Below, piece by piece: positions 61,483 to 64,000 of a DNA stretch of 64,000 nucleotides. The translations under genes were made by a program, and so were the position numbers. Numbering within the stretch: the stretch's first letter is position 1; each line of letters opens with the position of its first letter. Under the pieces are notes generated by a model. It searched no databases. It worked only from the letters and a program-made list of their open reading frames with translations, and had not been told where the DNA came from. Source of the stretch: Azorinus chamasolen (lineage: Eukaryota > Mollusca > Bivalvia > Cardiida > Solecurtidae); assembly GCA_963576725.1 (NCBI GenBank), contig OY755242.1, positions 6,242,240 through 6,306,239 on the forward strand, in the 5' to 3' direction.

Positions 61483-62249
61483 TCATTTGTTCAATAACAG
61501 AATGTCCGCTTAGGGTAGGTTGCACTGTAATTGGAAAAAAAGAATGGGTCAAGATTAAACGCCGGATGGAGTCTCTTCGGGCTCAAAGCTGTGTTACACT
61601 CGGGCAATAGTTTTAACAGAACGTTCACCCTTGACCTTTCAACGTTGTAACAGGTAAACATTTGTGTTTGCAGACGTCTGGTTTCAGCAAGGTAAACATA
61701 ACCCTGCGAGACAGGAATCTAAACATTTAATGCTTTACTACCGTCTGAATAAGAAGACCGTATAATAGTCTAGCGGATGTGACATTCTTGTCTACGTAAG
61801 TCTCCTGTGTATAATAGTCAATCGTTAATCCTTATCCAGCCAAAATCTGCGATCTGAAATATATTTGCAAACAGTGTATATCCAGATGAAAGGTTGTGCA
61901 ATATCCCATTTGCCACTAGGCCAACATATTCTCAATTCAGGCTTTTATGAATCTGAAGAAATCAGACTTGTTACAAATCCTCACTTTAGCAGACATGATG
62001 TTTTCATAACGGAGTAATGTTTACTATACTTGGCAAAGGTTCCTCCATAGAAATGATCTTTTAATTCAATTTTCAAACTGATTTCTTCGATTTCATTTCC
62101 ACGATGCGAACAGAGTCACAAACCGTTTTTCACGGAGTCGCCCGCCTTATGCTTAACTCTATTTTGGCATAATAGAAACCGGTGTTTGCTTAAACACTGA
62201 TATGTTGAATAGGTTCGATTCGGAGTTTGATACCAAACTGCGTCTGATT
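61483..62249. other. Non-coding stretch with eroded H1 words
   Basis: AACGCCGGATGGAGTCTCTT at 61559 and GCAAACAGTGTATATCCAGA at 61867 are weak H1 remnants. No gene. Confidence 0.4.
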
Positions 62250-62402
62250 CAGATTTATTTTGATTGGTCAGATTTGAGTTCTCAAGCTTTTGATTGGTCA
62301 GATTTGAGTTCTCAAGCTTTTGATTGGTCAGATTTGAGCCAAAGGCTCAAATCTGACCAATCAAAAGCTTGAGAACGTACTCAGACTCAACTAAAAGTTT
62401 TA
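62250..62402. repeat. Three 30-bp direct units followed by an inverted unit
   Basis: TGATTGGTCAGATTTGAG-type units begin at about 62258, 62288 and 62318. The last is followed by CCAAAGG and its reverse complement CTCAAATCTGACCAATCA (62343-62360) and AAGCTTGAGAAC. The outer sequence GTCTGATT pairs weakly with ACTCAGACT. Confidence 0.9.
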
Positions 62403-62589
62403 TAAGCATGGACCCTGATTTATTCAAGCTTTTGAGAAAATACTGGACAGATATCAACAACTCTGAATTCTGATAGAGTAGTGTAACTTGGCGTGTCGCT
62501 AACTCGAAGCTGTTTAATGCAATTCTAATCGCAAATAAGAGTTATACGATGCAGATGCATGTTTTCGCGCATATGTGATCATCCTTTCT
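62403..62589. other. Non-coding spacer
   Basis: Nothing recognised. Confidence 0.4.
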
Positions 62590-62655
62590 AACAGTTTGGA
62601 TCTAGATAACACATCGAGTCACTCGGCCTCTCATCGGGATCCAAACTGTTCGATT
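62590..62655. repeat. H1-type hairpin core
   Basis: AACAGTTTGGATCTAGATAA, CACATCGAGTCACTCGGCCT, CTCATCGGGATCCAAACTGT. The inner arm is partly mutated. Confidence 0.7.
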
Positions 62656-62722
62656 CAGTTATTAGGTTTCTGAAACATGAATAGTGCTGCAGCCGGGGAT
62701 AATATATGCGATAGCGAAAGAG

Positions 62723-62939
62723 TTTAGCCCTTTCCTCCACCAATACGCCTTTCAATGTCTTTACAGAGAGGGTAGACCCTGATCAGACAGACATATCTTC
62801 TGTTTGTTCAACGAATAATACAGATATGACGCCATTGCCAATTGTATTCATGTCTTGTATTCATGTGCCATCATAAAAATAAACTAATACCCATGATGGC
62901 GTTATTTCTAACGTGAATATTCATGGAGTAAAAGGTTAA
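62723..62939. mobile_element. TTAA MITE with H2-type remnant
   Basis: TTAGCCCTTTCCTCCACCAA at the left, ATTCATGGAGTAAAAGGTTAA at the right, with GTAGACCCTGATCAGACAGA in the middle and ATACAGATATGACGCCATTG in the tail. The core's left arm is lost. Confidence 0.6.
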
Positions 62940-63167
62940 TGCTCTGCTTTAGTCTGTCGCCAGTAAATATATTCAGTATTCATATATCCATTGGATGTCG
63001 TTTCCAGTTAATGGGGGACTTTGTGATATGCAAATATACAAAAAACCGTCTATAATAATACAGTCGGATAACTCGAACTTCGGATAACAAGAAGTACAAT
63101 TCCAGTCCTTCCAAACTTTACAGTACAGAATAGTTCTAAACTGTATCACTTGGCATATCTAGAAACA

Positions 63168-63262
63168 CATGTGGCAGCTTAATGCAGGTCGAACGTGATG
63201 TACTGAAAGTTCTTATGGCAACGTTCAGCATTATTTTAAACCTGCATTAAGCTGTGAACTTG
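63168..63262. mobile_element. H3-type hairpin MITE
   Basis: ACATGTGGCAGCTTAATGCA, ACGTGATGTACTGAAAGTTC, ACGTTCAGCATTATTTTAAA, CCTGCATTAAGCTGTGAACT. It is flanked by CTCGAACTT words at 63073 and 63293, outside the element. Confidence 0.75.
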
Positions 63263-63386
63263 CCAGATCGCTCTTATTAGAAATCGAATGACTCGAACTT
63301 CTATTATCTCGATGTAATTGTATGATCCATTGATGTTCGATATATCGAAGTTCACCTATACAAACAGTGTATGCGCGATAAAAGAT

Positions 63387-63637
63387 TTAACCCTTCGCTT
63401 GCTGAATTTTTAAAATACATTTCTCCTTCTTTACTCATGCCCTGTTGTATAATTACATACATCTTCACTGTGTGCAAGTATTTCGCTGTGCAATCACTGC
63501 TGCGGAGTGCACTGGTTGCACATTCAACTTGTAAATAGTGCAGACCCTGATGAGACAGCTCCTGTAGGAGCTGTCTCATCTGGGTCTTCACTATTTACAG
63601 GTAGGTATATTGACGCGATTAGCAAGCGAAGGGTTGA
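63387..63637 (+). mobile_element. MITE of the CCCTTCGCTTGCT family, copy 2, 251 bp
   Basis: TTAACCCTTCGCTTGCTGAA at the left, TTAGCAAGCGAAGGGTTGA at the right (last TTAA mutated). A perfect inner hairpin at 63543-63588 (AGACCCTGATGAGACAGCTC and its mirror GAGCTGTCTCATCTGGGTCT) is bordered by AAATAGTG and CACTATTT. The 79-codon minus frame over it is an artefact. Confidence 0.9.
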
Positions 63638-64000
63638 TGGAAAAGAGCGCATCATTTAGAAGTTTGGTCGGCTGAAGTTTCCAGGTTCGATAAATGTTCT
63701 TGAATGTACAAATACGTTAAATATATGAATTTATTACCCTCAATTTAATAAAAATGTTAAGGCGTGTTTTTATTCATTTTTATACCGTACCAGAGCAATA
63801 AAAACACGTGTGTATTCAAATACCAGCATTGATATTTTCCGCCAAACCTTTTGTTGTGACCACGATTTGATTTGGAAATAATGTGATATTCTTGAATATG
63901 TTTTACTTTTCGCATCGTATCTGGGCATCTAGTTGATTGTTTCTTAAGGTACACGTTTTATGGACGGATACCTATTTTTATAAGCCCATTCCTAAACCCA
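63638..64000. other. Non-coding, no gene seen
   Basis: AT-rich end of the window. A minus-strand 65-codon frame at 63757-63954 has no motif. Confidence 0.45.

Overview
This window looks like repeat-rich animal DNA, most likely from a mollusc and possibly a bivalve. It is AT-rich and has no bacterial operon logic. It contains a spliceosomal intron, a tRNA-derived SINE, Penelope-like, LINE, Gypsy and DIRS-like fragments, a Crypton-type tyrosine recombinase gene, and dozens of short palindromic elements ending in TTAA. A dreissenid-type bivalve is my guess from the style of the repeats; nothing here proves the species.

Only one gene looks possibly intact: a two-exon, minus-strand DUF3504/Crypton-type tyrosine recombinase gene at 11950-13910 (about 483 residues). 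All five recognisable catalytic residues are present. A MITE lies in its single intron, another starts a few bases past its stop codon, and an X-box-like palindrome lies about 45 bp upstream of its start codon.

Region by region. 0-3.5 kb: a near-identical copy of sequence found again at 15.06 kb, a roughly 55-60 bp tandem repeat, and MITEs. 3.5-11 kb: Penelope-like (PLE) terminal repeats, MITEs and a DIRS-like reverse transcriptase fragment. 11-15 kb: the Crypton-type gene. 15-23 kb: a nested pile of Penelope-like elements, best read as one old copy split by three later PLE insertions, one of which carries a nearly full frame with N-terminal endonuclease remnant and RT (Naiad-like order). 23-30 kb: a terminal-inverted-repeat element, dispersed repeats, a 140-150 bp tandem block and a LINE fragment. 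30-44 kb: PLE terminal repeats on both strands, hairpin MITEs and two minisatellites. 44.4-48.7 kb: a decayed Gypsy element split by a decayed PLE. 49-52.5 kb: a SINE, one possible orphan exon, a PLE terminal repeat and a LINE RT fragment. 52.5-64 kb: non-coding sequence with many MITEs.

Two themes may be undescribed. First, many unrelated-looking MITE shells share TTAA plus CCC termini (piggyBac-like) and carry one of a few interchangeable palindromic cores bordered by GCAAACAG and CTGTTTGC. Second, the PLE terminal repeats of two subfamilies conserve an AAACCGGTTT palindrome followed by two small stems, one of which changes by compensatory substitutions, which suggests a functional RNA. PLE copies here also insert repeatedly into other PLE copies. 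All homology statements come from reading motifs; no database search was run.
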